A program made the translations under genes and the position numbers. From Spirochaetales bacterium (lineage in GTDB: Bacteria; Spirochaetota; Spirochaetia; Sphaerochaetales; Sphaerochaetaceae): a stretch of DNA of 64,000 nt. A model generated the notes under the pieces. The model was given only the letters and a program-made list of their open reading frames with translations. It had not been told where the DNA came from and ran no database searches. The stretch spans positions 1 to 64,000 of the forward strand of contig JAAYQW010000082.1 of the NCBI GenBank assembly GCA_012519115.1, given 5' to 3'. Below are positions 43,677-52,575 of the stretch, piece after piece. The first letter of the stretch is position 1, and each line of letters begins with the position of its first letter.

Positions 43677-44881
43677 GCGTCGAACTTCTGAGCCCGGCGG
43701 GAAACCTTGAAAAGCTGCGCTTGGCCTTGGAATATGGGGCCGACGCAGCGTACTTGGGATTTTCTCCCTTCTCGCTCAGGACCAACGCCGGCAACTTCAC
43801 CGAAGCCGACCTCGTCGAGGTCATTGACCTCAAAGAAAAGACGGGGAAAAAGCTGTACTGCACGGTGAACATGCTGTTCGACCAGAACCGAATGGCTTCA
43901 CTTGAAGATCAATTGCCGAAGATGAAACAGTGGCCGTTTGACGGGTATATCATCAGCGACATGGGGGTGATTCCCCTGTTGCGCAAGTATCTTGGGGAAG
44001 ACGTCGAACTGCATCTATCTACTCAAGCTTCCTGTACAAACAGTGAAAGCGCCCGATTCTACCACCAAGCGGGGTTCAAGCGAATCGTCTTGGGTCGGGA
44101 AGCGACGCTCGATGACATCAAGGCGATCAAGGATCGAAACCCCGATTTGGAGTTGGAAGTCTTTGTTCACGGGGCGATGTGCATGGCGTACAGCGGTCGC
44201 TGTCTGCTTAGCGCACATCTTGCAGGTCGAAGCGGCAATCATGGTGACTGCTCCCATTCCTGTCGGTGGAACTACCGCGTGGCGCTGGAGGAAAAGGAAC
44301 GGGAAGGAACGTTCTACCCGATTGAAGAATACGAGGATTATACAACGATCCTCTCCTCAAAAGATCTATGCATGATCGACCATCTCGATGAGCTCATCGG
44401 ATCCGGTGTCTCCTCCCTGAAGATCGAAGGGAGGATGAAGAGCTCATACTACGTTGCAGCGGTCACCCGGGCATATCGGAAGGCTCTGGATAAAGATCCT
44501 CAATGGGAACTCTACCGTGAAGATCTTTTTGACGTTTCCCACCGTGAATACTCTACCGGGTTTTTCTTCGGGTCCGGTCCCATCGATCCGACAAAGGGAT
44601 CGATCATCACTAAAAAAGATTATCAACGACGAACTCTTTTCTGCGGATTCGTTCGTGAACGGAAAGAAAACGATCTCTATCGCCTGGAACTGAAGAACTC
44701 CATCCGAAAGGAGCACCTCCTTGAGATCATCGCCCCGGATCTCCCCAACTTCCCCTTGGATGATTTCATCCTGTTTAACGAAGAGATGGAAGAAATCGCA
44801 CAAGGCGATCACAACAAACCTTGTTATCTGCAAACCCATGCAAAGCTGCGTGACGGGTACATTATTCGTCGCTCTTTGTAA
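43673..44881 (+). CDS. U32 peptidase-family protein (TrhP/YegQ-like tRNA hydroxylation)
   Basis: 402 residues. The TTG start at 43673 overlaps the lon TGA by 4 bp. Family features are VELLSPAGNLEKLRLALEYG, ADAAYLGFSPFSLR, STQASCTNSESARFYHQAGF and a conserved block with CMAYSGRCLLSAHL followed by GDCSHSCRWNY, in which several Cys probably hold an Fe-S cluster. TrhP/RlhA members hydroxylate tRNA U34 or rRNA using prephenate; they are annotated as collagenases historically, a role not supported here. The C-terminal region (ELKNSIRKEHLLEIIAPDLP) is the family's small beta domain. Confidence 0.88.
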   Translation: MSVELLSPAGNLEKLRLALEYGADAAYLGFSPFSLRTNAGNFTEADLVEVIDLKEKTGKKLYCTVNMLFDQNRMASLEDQLPKMKQWPFDGYIISDMGVIPLLRKYLGEDVELHLSTQASCTNSESARFYHQAGFKRIVLGREATLDDIKAIKDRNPDLELEVFVHGAMCMAYSGRCLLSAHLAGRSGNHGDCSHSCRWNYRVALEEKEREGTFYPIEEYEDYTTILSSKDLCMIDHLDELIGSGVSSLKIEGRMKSSYYVAAVTRAYRKALDKDPQWELYREDLFDVSHREYSTGFFFGSGPIDPTKGSIITKKDYQRRTLFCGFVRERKENDLYRLELKNSIRKEHLLEIIAPDLPNFPLDDFILFNEEMEEIAQGDHNKPCYLQTHAKLRDGYIIRRSL

Positions 44882-44961
44882 GAGAATCCCGCGTCTTCAA
44901 GAAAAAACGGTCGGATTGTACGGAAAATCCCTTAAAAAGCTCTCAAATTCTGCATAATTTC

Positions 44962-45016
44962 GCGTTATTCGTGTGTTTTGTATTTGCGTTGGCATCAAAC
45001 CGTGGTAAAATAACGC
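44962..45016. promoter_or_regulatory. Inverted repeat around the promoter of the 57-residue basic protein
   Basis: GCGTTATT (44962-44969) and its complement AATAACGC (45009-45016) flank a promoter made of TTGCGT, 16 bp, TAAAAT. The right half-site overlaps the -10 (45006-45011). Operator function is inferred from this layout only. Confidence 0.35.
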
Positions 45017-45038
45017 AACATGGCAAAAGGAGTTTTCT

Positions 45039-45212
45039 ATGACAATTCACGAACAAATCGTTGCACAGTTTGAAGCCTATTTGGAAGAGAATCGAAAGTT
45101 CACCGAAAAAGGCGTAAAAGCTGCAGCAGCTCGCGCTCGAAAAGCCCTTGCTGAAATCGGCAAGCTCGCCAAGGAACGCCGCAAGGAAATCCAAGAGGAG
45201 AAAAACGCATAA
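45039..45212 (+). CDS. Small basic histone H1-like/helical protein (57 residues)
   Basis: ATG 45039 has AAAGGAG 7 nt upstream. The 57-residue product begins MTIHEQIVAQFEAYLEENRK and continues with AAAARARKALAEIGKLAKER and a Lys/Glu-rich end. It is one long, strongly amphipathic, Lys/Arg/Ala-rich helix, like bacterial histone H1-like (Hc1-type) nucleoid proteins. It has its own promoter and strong terminator, which with good codon usage supports a real and possibly abundant protein. DNA binding is inference; an RNA- or ribosome-associated role is as possible. Confidence 0.75.
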   Translation: MTIHEQIVAQFEAYLEENRKFTEKGVKAAAARARKALAEIGKLAKERRKEIQEEKNA

Positions 45213-45219
45213 GAATGCA

Positions 45220-45252
45220 GAGGCGCCGGATTCGGCGCCTCATTCTTTTTTA
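45220..45252 (+). terminator. Rho-independent terminator
   Basis: GAGGCGCCG (45220-45228), loop GATT, CGGCGCCTC (45233-45241), then ATTC and a run of T (45246-45251). It ends the 57-residue gene. The T run overlaps the convergent valS stop codon, and there is no T run on the valS side. Confidence 0.9.
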
Positions 45253-47898
45253 TACAAGAGTTTTCAACAAGGCGATGTGTTGCTCGCTTTTCTGAAGCTT
45301 CTCTTCAAACTCAGCACGTTTGGCGTGTTCTTTTGTTATCGCTTCTTCCTTGGCGTTCTGTAAGAATCCTTCATTGGCGAGCTTTTTCAATGACACCTCA
45401 AGGTTCCTCTTCGTCTTCTCGACATCCCCTTCCAGTTTTAGGATTTCTTTCTCTATGTCTATCGCATCGCTGACGAAGACGAAGCTCTGGTATCCGCTGC
45501 CGGCAACGGGAAGAGTGCCGTGAATCCCGACTCCTCGGTCAACTTCAACGCTCAATGCATTGGTGAAGAGAGCAAGCAGTCGCTCCTGAGTTTTGAAGAA
45601 CGAGGAGCCGATGAATGAATCGTCGGTTTGGATCGCAATCCGGACTTTCCGATCGGGAGGAATCTGCAGTTCGCTCCTCAACGCGCGAATCGATGTGACC
45701 GCTTCCTGGAGCCGGGTGAAGATCGTGTCTTCTTCGGGGAAGACCAACGCTTCGTCATGCTCGGGATATGGACGATTGATCAGCAAGCCTTTTCTGTTCG
45801 GCAGCTTTGAGTAGATCTCTTCGGTGATGAAGGAGATGTATGGATGCATCAATGCCATTGAACGTTCGAGAAGGTCCAGCAGAAGGGAGATCTGCCGGTT
45901 TTTCGGTTCCTCTTCCTTGGAGTACATCCCCCCTTTCGCAGTTTCCAGATACCAATCGCAGAAGTCGTTCCAGAAGAAGTCGTAAACAGCCTGGCTGCCT
46001 TCATTGAACTTGAAGGTTTCCATTGAAGCTTGGACTTTCTGCACTGTCTGGTTGAAGCGATGATAGATCCACTTATCGATCGTATTGAACTCGATCTCCT
46101 CGACGTTTTGCAGGGTGACACCCCCGATATTCAGAAGAACGAAACGAGCGGCGTTCCAGACTTTGTTGGCGAAGCGGCTGCCAAGACGGAATGTATCCAT
46201 GTCGATGAGGATATCTTGACCTTGGGTCGCCATATAGGAAAGGGTGAACTTCATCGCATCGGCGCCGTATTGATCGATGACCTCCAAGGGATCGATTCCA
46301 TTGCCCAGCGACTTGCTCATCTTTCGCCCCTGCTTGTCACGAACAAGACCGGTGATATAGATATCTTTGAAAGGAACTTCATCGAGAAACTCCAAGCTCG
46401 CCATGATCATCCTGGCCACCCAGAAGAAGATGATGTCGTATCCGGTGGTCAAGCTGTCGGTGGGAAAGAATCGCTTCAAATCCGTCGTTTCTTCCGGCCA
46501 GCCGAGGGTGGAGAATGGCCAGAGCCATGAGCTGAACCAGGTATCAAGCACATCCGACTCTTGAACAAGATCCGTTCCCTTGCACTTGGGGCACTCCGTG
46601 GGGTCTTCCCGGCTGACGATTAGATGGCCGCATCCTTCGCACTCCCAGACAGGAATCCGGTGCCCCCACCAAAGCTGGCGGCTGATGCACCAATCGTGAA
46701 TGTTCTCCAGCCAGTGGGTATAGGTGTTTTCCCAATGTTTCGGATGGAATGCGATCCTTCCGTCTTCCAGCGCCTTGAGCGCCTTTTTAGCCATCCCTTC
46801 CATCCTTACGAACCATTGGTTGGAAAGGTATGGTTCAACCACGTTGTGGCAGCGATAGCAGTGTCCGACTTCGTGGGTGTACGGTTCTTCACTCTGCAGG
46901 TACCCTCCCGTTTCGAGGGCTGCGACCACCTTCGTTCTGGCGACTTCAGCTTTGAGGTTTCTGAATTCCTTGGGCACCTCATCATTCAGCGTTCCGTCCG
47001 CATTGAGAATATTCACCTTCGCAAGGTCGTGACGAAGCGCGGCGGCATAGTCGTTGGGGTCGTGGGCGGGAGTTATTTTTACGAACCCGGTACCGAACTC
47101 GATGTCGACGAAATCATCGGCGATGATCGGAATGATCTTATCGGTGAGGGGAAGATGAACATGTCTGCCGATGAGGTGGCTGTACCGTTCATCATTGGGG
47201 TTCACCGCAACCGCCACGTCTCCGAACATCGTCTCAGGACGGGTCGTCGCGACGGTGATGTGACCTTCCTGATCGCGGAACGGATATGCAATCCGGTAGA
47301 TCGCCGCATTACGGCTTTTGTGTTCGACTTCATCATCAGCGAGAGCGGTTCCGCAGGAGGGGCAGTAGTTGACCAGATACTCCCCTTTATAGATCAGACC
47401 ACGTTCATACAGGGTGACGAATGCTTCACGGACAGCGTTGCTGAGGCCTTCATCGAGGGTGAAGCGCTCATGCTTCCAATCACATGAACAGCCGATCTTC
47501 ATCAACTGTTCTTTGATGATTCGATGGTGCTCATCTTTCACCTTCCAGGTTCGCTCGAGGAATTTCTCCCGCCCCAGATCGTCTCGGGTCAAGCCTTCTT
47601 TGGCAAGCTGGCGTTCGACGACGTTCTGCGTCGCGATTCCTGCATGATCGGTTCCCGGAACCCAGAGAGTGGGAATACCCTTCATCCGGTGATAGCGTAT
47701 GAGAATATCCGGCAGGCTGTTATTCAGCGCATGACCCATGTGAAGGATTCCCGTTACGTTCGGCGGAGGCATTACGACTGTGTAGGTTTTTCCATCGCCC
47801 TCGGCAGGCTCGAAACTTCCCGAATTCAACCACTTTCGGTAGATTCGTTGTTCAAAATCTTTTGGGTCATATGCTTTGCTCAATTCGACAGCCTTCAT
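45250..47898 (-). CDS. valS: Valyl-tRNA synthetase
   Basis: 882 residues, GGAGG before ATG 47898. Class I synthetase: HIGH-type PPNVTGILHMGHALN, editing domain with TTRPETMFGDVAVAVNP, zinc-ribbon-like VGHCYRCH and CPKCKG segments, DVLDTWFSSWLWP, and the KMSKS loop GRKMSKSLGNGIDPLEV. Anticodon-binding helices and a C-terminal coiled-coil (EKEILKLEGDVEKTKRNLEV) complete the usual layout. It charges tRNA-Val and edits Thr-tRNA-Val. Confidence 0.97.
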   Translation of the reverse strand: MKAVELSKAYDPKDFEQRIYRKWLNSGSFEPAEGDGKTYTVVMPPPNVTGILHMGHALNNSLPDILIRYHRMKGIPTLWVPGTDHAGIATQNVVERQLAKEGLTRDDLGREKFLERTWKVKDEHHRIIKEQLMKIGCSCDWKHERFTLDEGLSNAVREAFVTLYERGLIYKGEYLVNYCPSCGTALADDEVEHKSRNAAIYRIAYPFRDQEGHITVATTRPETMFGDVAVAVNPNDERYSHLIGRHVHLPLTDKIIPIIADDFVDIEFGTGFVKITPAHDPNDYAAALRHDLAKVNILNADGTLNDEVPKEFRNLKAEVARTKVVAALETGGYLQSEEPYTHEVGHCYRCHNVVEPYLSNQWFVRMEGMAKKALKALEDGRIAFHPKHWENTYTHWLENIHDWCISRQLWWGHRIPVWECEGCGHLIVSREDPTECPKCKGTDLVQESDVLDTWFSSWLWPFSTLGWPEETTDLKRFFPTDSLTTGYDIIFFWVARMIMASLEFLDEVPFKDIYITGLVRDKQGRKMSKSLGNGIDPLEVIDQYGADAMKFTLSYMATQGQDILIDMDTFRLGSRFANKVWNAARFVLLNIGGVTLQNVEEIEFNTIDKWIYHRFNQTVQKVQASMETFKFNEGSQAVYDFFWNDFCDWYLETAKGGMYSKEEEPKNRQISLLLDLLERSMALMHPYISFITEEIYSKLPNRKGLLINRPYPEHDEALVFPEEDTIFTRLQEAVTSIRALRSELQIPPDRKVRIAIQTDDSFIGSSFFKTQERLLALFTNALSVEVDRGVGIHGTLPVAGSGYQSFVFVSDAIDIEKEILKLEGDVEKTKRNLEVSLKKLANEGFLQNAKEEAITKEHAKRAEFEEKLQKSEQHIALLKTLV

Positions 47899-47941
47899 CG
47901 GAACCTCCGCGTGTAGATGGTTGCTATCCTATCAAAATAGC

Positions 47942-47969
47942 AAAGGCTCTACAAGAATGTAGAGCCTTT
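47942..47969 (-). terminator. Hairpin terminator after the anti-sigma gene
   Basis: A perfect 12-bp stem, AAAGGCTCTACA with its complement (47942-47953 and 47958-47969), 4-nt loop. On the minus strand it is followed by GCTATTTTG, a weak U tract. It lies 20 bp after the anti-sigma stop. Confidence 0.65.
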
Positions 47970-47988
47970 GTGCTATGTGCAAGAGTTC

Positions 47989-48525
47989 TTACTCGAGCGG
48001 GGTAATGGCCTTCAACTCGAGCTTTACCGCATAACCGAGCTTATCGAGATGATTGACAATCTGTTCAAGGCTGAAGGAATCCAAGGACGGTCGCGGCGAA
48101 TCGCTGACCTGGCGGATATGTGTGGAATCGATCGGATCGGCGACACCGGGCAGAATCTCCTGACGCTGCTGCGGGTTGCTGGAAAACAGGACGAAAGAAG
48201 CGATGAACACCACTACGAACGCCGCTGCGCTGGTAAGAATCGCAGGCGCCAGTTTCACCTGGACCCGTTTATGCCAGAAGAGGTGCTTATTTGCCTGTTC
48301 GCCAAAACGATTCTTTTCAAAATATGTAAGAACCCGCTCCTTTGACGGGGCGATCTCATCATCGCTCAAAGTCGCCGAGGCGAGCCGGCTTTGGATCTCT
48401 TTAAGAGATGAAAGGCGAAGCCTGCAGGCGTTGCAGTAGGAAAGATGTTCCTCCACCTGAGTTTTCCACGGCTCTTTCAGCTCTTGATCCAAGTACGTAT
48501 TCAACAGTTGGTCATCTACACACAT
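47989..48525 (-). CDS. Anti-sigma factor with zf-HC2 (ZAS) domain
   Basis: 178 residues. The N-terminal zinc anti-sigma domain has Cys2 and the HxxxCxxC motif in EEHLSYCNACRLRL. One transmembrane helix at ~95-115 (LTSAAAFVVVFIASFVLF) leads to a ~60-residue outside domain with no known fold. It should sequester the ECF sigma factor encoded immediately upstream (3-bp gap) and release it on an envelope or redox signal. Only this pair is seen; target genes are not identifiable here. Confidence 0.85.
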   Translation of the reverse strand: MCVDDQLLNTYLDQELKEPWKTQVEEHLSYCNACRLRLSSLKEIQSRLASATLSDDEIAPSKERVLTYFEKNRFGEQANKHLFWHKRVQVKLAPAILTSAAAFVVVFIASFVLFSSNPQQRQEILPGVADPIDSTHIRQVSDSPRPSLDSFSLEQIVNHLDKLGYAVKLELKAITPLE

Positions 48526-48528
48526 ATA

Positions 48529-49047
48529 CTACTCCCGGCTGAGAATCGACTCGAGCATTTTCCGTGCTCGGTGGACCCTCACCTTCACGTTGCTTTCGGA
48601 AATACGGAGTACTTCAGCGATTTCCCGGTATCCCATATCGGTATACTCCTTCATCACGATGACCAGGCGAAACTTCTCGGGCAATTGACTGATCGCCGCT
48701 TGAACTTCTGCTCTGGTCTCCTCCCTGATCAGCACGTGCTCGCCATCGGTGGTGTTCGCACGGGAAGTCGGCATCTGCTTGAGCTTTTCCACCATCCCCT
48801 GCTCGCGGACCTTCCGTTTGACTTGGTTGATCGCGAGGTTCTTCGCAACCCGGATCAGCCAGTACTTGGCGTCATCGCTTGAAGGAAAGAGCATCCCCTT
48901 GTCAAAAAACCGGATGAACGCTTCTTGGCAAATCTCTTCCGCAAGATCCCTGTTGTTGGTAACGTGGTAGGCGACCCGCATGATGACCGGGAAGACTTCC
49001 TCGTATACGCCTCTGAACGCTCGTTCATCGTTGCTCTGTATTTCCAT
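48529..49047 (-). CDS. RNA polymerase ECF sigma factor
   Basis: 172 residues. Region 2 is AEEICQEAFIRFFDKGMLFP and YWLIRVAKNLAINQVKRK; region 4 is QLPEKFRLVIVMKEYTDMGY, then REIAEVLRISESNVKVRVHR. This is the RpoE/SigW-like group. It starts 27 bp after the cysS stop and is followed at 3 bp by its zinc anti-sigma factor. No convincing ribosome site precedes the ATG, and I could not identify an autoregulatory ECF promoter with confidence. Confidence 0.9.
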   Translation of the reverse strand: MEIQSNDERAFRGVYEEVFPVIMRVAYHVTNNRDLAEEICQEAFIRFFDKGMLFPSSDDAKYWLIRVAKNLAINQVKRKVREQGMVEKLKQMPTSRANTTDGEHVLIREETRAEVQAAISQLPEKFRLVIVMKEYTDMGYREIAEVLRISESNVKVRVHRARKMLESILSRE

Positions 49048-49074
49048 AAGATTAACAACTCATACGTACAATCG

Positions 49075-50490
49075 TTACATTTTTTCTTCAAGAACACTGC
49101 CGGAAGGCAGATCCTTGACCACATATCCCATCTCAAGAAGCTCAGCGCGAAGATGATCGGCTCGACTCCAATCTTTTGCCGCCTTTGCAGCATTTCGCTC
49201 ACTCAAGAGACGCAGCGCTTCGTCACTGGCCGCAACGTCTTTCGGCTTGGCGATCTCATCAAAACCAAGACCCAGCATCGTATTGAAGTAGAGCATGAGC
49301 GAGTATTGTTCATCATTGGTAAGATCGCTGCTCTTCACCACGGCCCAAAGCGTGGAAAGCGCTTTAGGAGTGTTGAGGTCGTGCTGAACCGCGCTCAAAA
49401 ACGCTTCTTTATACTCAAGAGCTTTCCCACCGGTGAGTTCGATCGCCTTGGCCCCCTCTTTGAGCAAGCCTTGAATATGTTTCACGATATTGGTCCGAGC
49501 ATTTTGGGCCGAGGCAAGATTGTCAAAGTTGAACCTCAGTTGGGAGCGATAGTGTCCGCCGAGAGTGAAGTACCGGTAATCCATCGGATCAAAGCCTTTC
49601 TCTTTCAACAGGCTGAGGGTCAGAAATCCTCCTCTTGATTTACTCATCCTCCCCGTTTCATCGAGAAGGAACTCGCCGTGCAGCCAATAATTGACCCATT
49701 TTTTGCCGGTTGCCGCTTCACTTTGGGCGATTTCATTGGTGTGATGAACCGGGATCGCATCGATTCCTCCGCAGTGGATATCAAACTGTTCCCCGAGATA
49801 GGTCATGCTCATCGCCGAACATTCGATATGCCAGCCGGGGAATCCCCTGCCCCAGGGTGACGGCCACATCATCTCCTGTTCGCCGAATTTGCTTCGGGTG
49901 AACCAGAGAACGAAGTCTTTGGGGTTTCGCTTGTGCTCATCCTCTTCGACTCCTTCCCGAACCGCCGTCTGCAGCTGGTCGAGGTCGAGGCGGGCGAGCT
50001 TGCCGTAATCATCGATCGTATCGATCGAGAAGTACACGTTCCCCCCGCTTTGGTAGGTATGCCCCTTTTCTTCAAGACGGAGGATCAGATCTATCATCTC
50101 CTGGATATGATCGGTCGCCTTGCAGATCGTATCGGGCCGAATCATCTTCAAATCGTCAAAGTCTTTGAGAAACGCCTCGGTATAGTAATCGGCGATCTCC
50201 CATGCACTCTTCTTCTTTTCTCGAGCCGCTCTTTCAAGCTTGTCCTCACCGTCATCGCCATCTCCGCTCAAATGTCCGACATCGGTGATGTTCATCACAT
50301 GATTCACCTCGAACCCGCTGGCGATGAGGACTCGTTTCAAGAGATCTTCAAACAGAAAGGTTCGAAGGTTTCCGATGTGGGCGTAGTTGTAGACGGTGGG
50401 TCCGCAGCTGTACATCCCGACCTCTTTAGCGGTAATCGGGATGAACTCTTCGATCGAACGGCTCATTGTATTGTAAAGGCGAAGCGCCAT
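49075..50490 (-). CDS. cysS: Cysteinyl-tRNA synthetase
   Basis: 471 residues, AAAGGAG before ATG. HIGH-type motif MYSCGPTVYNYAHIGNLRTF with the zinc-ligand Cys, further zinc residues in PGWHIECSAMSM and DIHCGGIDAIPVHHTNEIAQ, and KMSKS variant GRMSKSRGGFLTL. The C-terminal helical domain ends GYVVKDLPSGSVLEEKM. It charges tRNA-Cys. It is the first gene of a probable cysS-ECF sigma-anti-sigma transcript and is divergent from murB. Confidence 0.97.
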   Translation of the reverse strand: MALRLYNTMSRSIEEFIPITAKEVGMYSCGPTVYNYAHIGNLRTFLFEDLLKRVLIASGFEVNHVMNITDVGHLSGDGDDGEDKLERAAREKKKSAWEIADYYTEAFLKDFDDLKMIRPDTICKATDHIQEMIDLILRLEEKGHTYQSGGNVYFSIDTIDDYGKLARLDLDQLQTAVREGVEEDEHKRNPKDFVLWFTRSKFGEQEMMWPSPWGRGFPGWHIECSAMSMTYLGEQFDIHCGGIDAIPVHHTNEIAQSEAATGKKWVNYWLHGEFLLDETGRMSKSRGGFLTLSLLKEKGFDPMDYRYFTLGGHYRSQLRFNFDNLASAQNARTNIVKHIQGLLKEGAKAIELTGGKALEYKEAFLSAVQHDLNTPKALSTLWAVVKSSDLTNDEQYSLMLYFNTMLGLGFDEIAKPKDVAASDEALRLLSERNAAKAAKDWSRADHLRAELLEMGYVVKDLPSGSVLEEKM

Positions 50491-50506
50491 GATAAGCTCC
50501 TTTGGA

Positions 50507-50535
50507 TTGCTTGACCCGATAAATAGGGCTACTAT
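50507..50535 (+). promoter_or_regulatory. murB promoter (leaderless type)
   Basis: TTGCTT (50507-50512), 17 bp, TACTAT (50530-50535), then 6 nt to ATG 50542. No ribosome site. Confidence 0.55.
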
Positions 50536-50541
50536 GTCTTC

Positions 50542-51447
50542 ATGCCTATCAATGTAAGCAATAGGGTTGAAAAAATCAACCTTGAACAGAATGTCAGCTT
50601 AGCTAAATTCTCAACAATAAAGAGCGGCGGAACAGCGGATTTGTTCTGCTATCCAACCAACCTACAAGAACTTAGAGCTGCTCTTGCATTTGCTCGTGAC
50701 AAATCCATCCCCGTTACGATCCTCGGAGGCATGAGCAACACCCTCATCAGCGATGACGGCATTGAAGGTCTGGTCATCAGAACCACGAGATTGAACGAGA
50801 TGAAAAAACGAGGGAACCTTCTCTCCGTTCTGGCAGGGGCGCAACTGGAAGAAACGATCGATTTCGCGATTGAAGAAGGCTTGGGAGACCTCGAGCACTT
50901 CTATGGAATTCCAGGTACGATCGGCGGAGCGCTTTGGGGAAATGCCGGAGCCCACGATCACCAGATCAGTGAAACGGTTCTGTTCGCTGACTTTCTCGAT
51001 CTTCACGGCAACCTGTTTCGCGAGCAGATTATCCAAAGCGAATTCTCCTATCGATTGAGCCCGTATAAAGGACGGAGCGGCCTCATCCTTTACGAAGTAC
51101 ATCTGGCATTGAAGCCTATCAGCGATACCCATACGCTCAAGACGATTGCTTTGGGATATAAACGGCGACGAGTCGAACAGCAGCAGTTTCGCTACCCTTC
51201 CCTCGGATCGATCTTCAAGAATCCTCCCGATCATAAAGCCGGGGCGCTGCTGGAGGGGTGCGATCTCAAAGGAAAACGGATCGGAGGAGCGAAAATCGCG
51301 CGCCATCACGCCAATGTGATCATCAATGTCGATGGCAGCGCTACGTCCACCGACATTCGCAACCTGATCGTTCTGGCCAAAGAGACCGTCTTTCAGAAGT
51401 ATGCGATCACCCTTGAAGAGGAGATCACCTACCTTGGCCGATGGTGA
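50542..51447 (+). CDS. murB: UDP-N-acetylenolpyruvoylglucosamine reductase MurB
   Basis: 301 residues. FAD-binding segments TILGGMSNTLISDDGIEGLV and GIPGTIGGALWGNAGA, Tyr/Arg segment EFSYRLSPYKGRSGLI, catalytic Ser in YPSLGSIFKNP and a C-terminal Glu-rich segment (EEEITYLG). It is the type II, shorter MurB pattern. It completes UDP-MurNAc synthesis for peptidoglycan, so the precursor pathway is kept. ATG 50542 follows a -10 hexamer by 6 nt. The 3' end overlaps the convergent exported-protein gene by 23 bp. Confidence 0.93.
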   Translation: MPINVSNRVEKINLEQNVSLAKFSTIKSGGTADLFCYPTNLQELRAALAFARDKSIPVTILGGMSNTLISDDGIEGLVIRTTRLNEMKKRGNLLSVLAGAQLEETIDFAIEEGLGDLEHFYGIPGTIGGALWGNAGAHDHQISETVLFADFLDLHGNLFREQIIQSEFSYRLSPYKGRSGLILYEVHLALKPISDTHTLKTIALGYKRRRVEQQQFRYPSLGSIFKNPPDHKAGALLEGCDLKGKRIGGAKIARHHANVIINVDGSATSTDIRNLIVLAKETVFQKYAITLEEEITYLGRW

Positions 51448-52447
51448 ATCGATATGTATACGCAATTGAAAACACTCCTTTCGAGGTGAGCGAAATCTTC
51501 ACTTCACCTTGTGCAAGGTGAGCGATGAACTCATAGGCGACTCTTCCCTTGGAAAGAGCCAGCGATCCGTTCCGACCTTTTACCTGTACGGACCACCCTT
51601 CCCGCTCCTGCCAGACGAGATGGATCCGATCCGATGAATTTCCGAGCATCAGCCGAATCCGAAGATCGGTTCGGACCATCCCTTCTTCTTTCGTCTGCAG
51701 AGTGAGGAGGTAATCAAGTCCGATGAGAACGGAGCCGACGGATGCTGTTATGTTACTTCTTTGACTTACTCTCAACAGTTGCTCGCTTCCGCTGTAGATC
51801 GGTTCGCGACCAAGGCTCATCTCATGCGAGAGGGAAGCATTCTCCCCTTCCAATCCGAGGGTGAGACGGCATGGAAACTCGCTTGAATCAAGGACGCTCT
51901 GAATCTTCACTCTTCCCAGATGAAGCACTAAAGACACCTCCAGCGAAAAAGGGGCATATTCACTGCCGATGCAACGGACCGTGATCGGACCTTGCGCATA
52001 GCGAACAAGGAATGAAAGGCCTTGATGTCGTCGGTGAGGAAGAAACACGCTTCTGGACTCAAGAACCGGAAGATGCATGACTATTCCCTTGAAGACTCCA
52101 CATTCAAATCCAAGACCGATATGGTTTTCATCGGCACGAAAAAGAGAAAGTGTTCCCCATCGGGGATGTTCAAAGCGAGTCTCAAGCAATGAAGTGGTTC
52201 TAAGAGGATGAACAATGGTGTTCGTTACGGTAATTCGAGTCATATTGATTTTGAATGGACCAAGAGCAACCGAGGGTGTAATTCCCTCTGAAGTGAAGCT
52301 GTATGAAAGATCAAGGTGGAAGCTTTCAGTCCCGACCGATGAGACGAAGGTCTTTTGCAGCGGTTGAAAACACAGAAGCAGTTCCGTCTTCGCCCATAGG
52401 GACACGGACGCACAGAGAAGAAGAAAGAAAAAAGAACATTGTCTCAT
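51425..52447 (-). CDS. Exported beta-rich hypothetical protein
   Basis: 340 residues. Signal peptide-like N-terminus (QCSFFFLLLCASVSLWA), then an extended series of alternating hydrophobic/polar beta strands with few helices (HLDLSYSFTSEGITPSVALG, SLFRADENHIGLGFECGVF) up to a C-terminal strand (GVFSIAYTYRFTIGQGR) with aromatic residues. This suggests an outer-membrane barrel or a periplasmic beta-sandwich. I recognise no family. The 3' end overlaps murB by 23 bp on the opposite strand. Confidence 0.7.
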   Translation of the reverse strand: MRQCSFFFLLLCASVSLWAKTELLLCFQPLQKTFVSSVGTESFHLDLSYSFTSEGITPSVALGPFKINMTRITVTNTIVHPLRTTSLLETRFEHPRWGTLSLFRADENHIGLGFECGVFKGIVMHLPVLESRSVFLPHRRHQGLSFLVRYAQGPITVRCIGSEYAPFSLEVSLVLHLGRVKIQSVLDSSEFPCRLTLGLEGENASLSHEMSLGREPIYSGSEQLLRVSQRSNITASVGSVLIGLDYLLTLQTKEEGMVRTDLRIRLMLGNSSDRIHLVWQEREGWSVQVKGRNGSLALSKGRVAYEFIAHLAQGEVKISLTSKGVFSIAYTYRFTIGQGR

Positions 52448-52485
52448 TTCTTCTTAAGGAAAAGTATTTCTGTCTCCGCTTCATG

Positions 52486-52514
52486 TTGATTCTTCGTCTC
52501 AATAATGCTTTAAT
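52486..52514 (+). promoter_or_regulatory. Possible ackA promoter
   Basis: TTGATT (52486-52491), 17 bp, TTTAAT (52509-52514), giving a ~55-nt leader with a GAGGAG ribosome site before ATG 52576. Confidence 0.35.
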
Positions 52515-52575
52515 ACACTGTGGTACCCGTGCCTACCAACCTGTGTAATGTTATATCCAAAATGAGGAGTGCTTC

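Noticed and set aside
46624..47487. A 287-codon plus-strand open frame inside valS
   Set aside because: It is antisense to a complete valyl-tRNA synthetase. The composition is what the mirror of a conserved gene gives.
50662..51465. A 267-codon minus-strand frame opposite murB
   Set aside because: It is antisense to murB, with no recognisable protein features.
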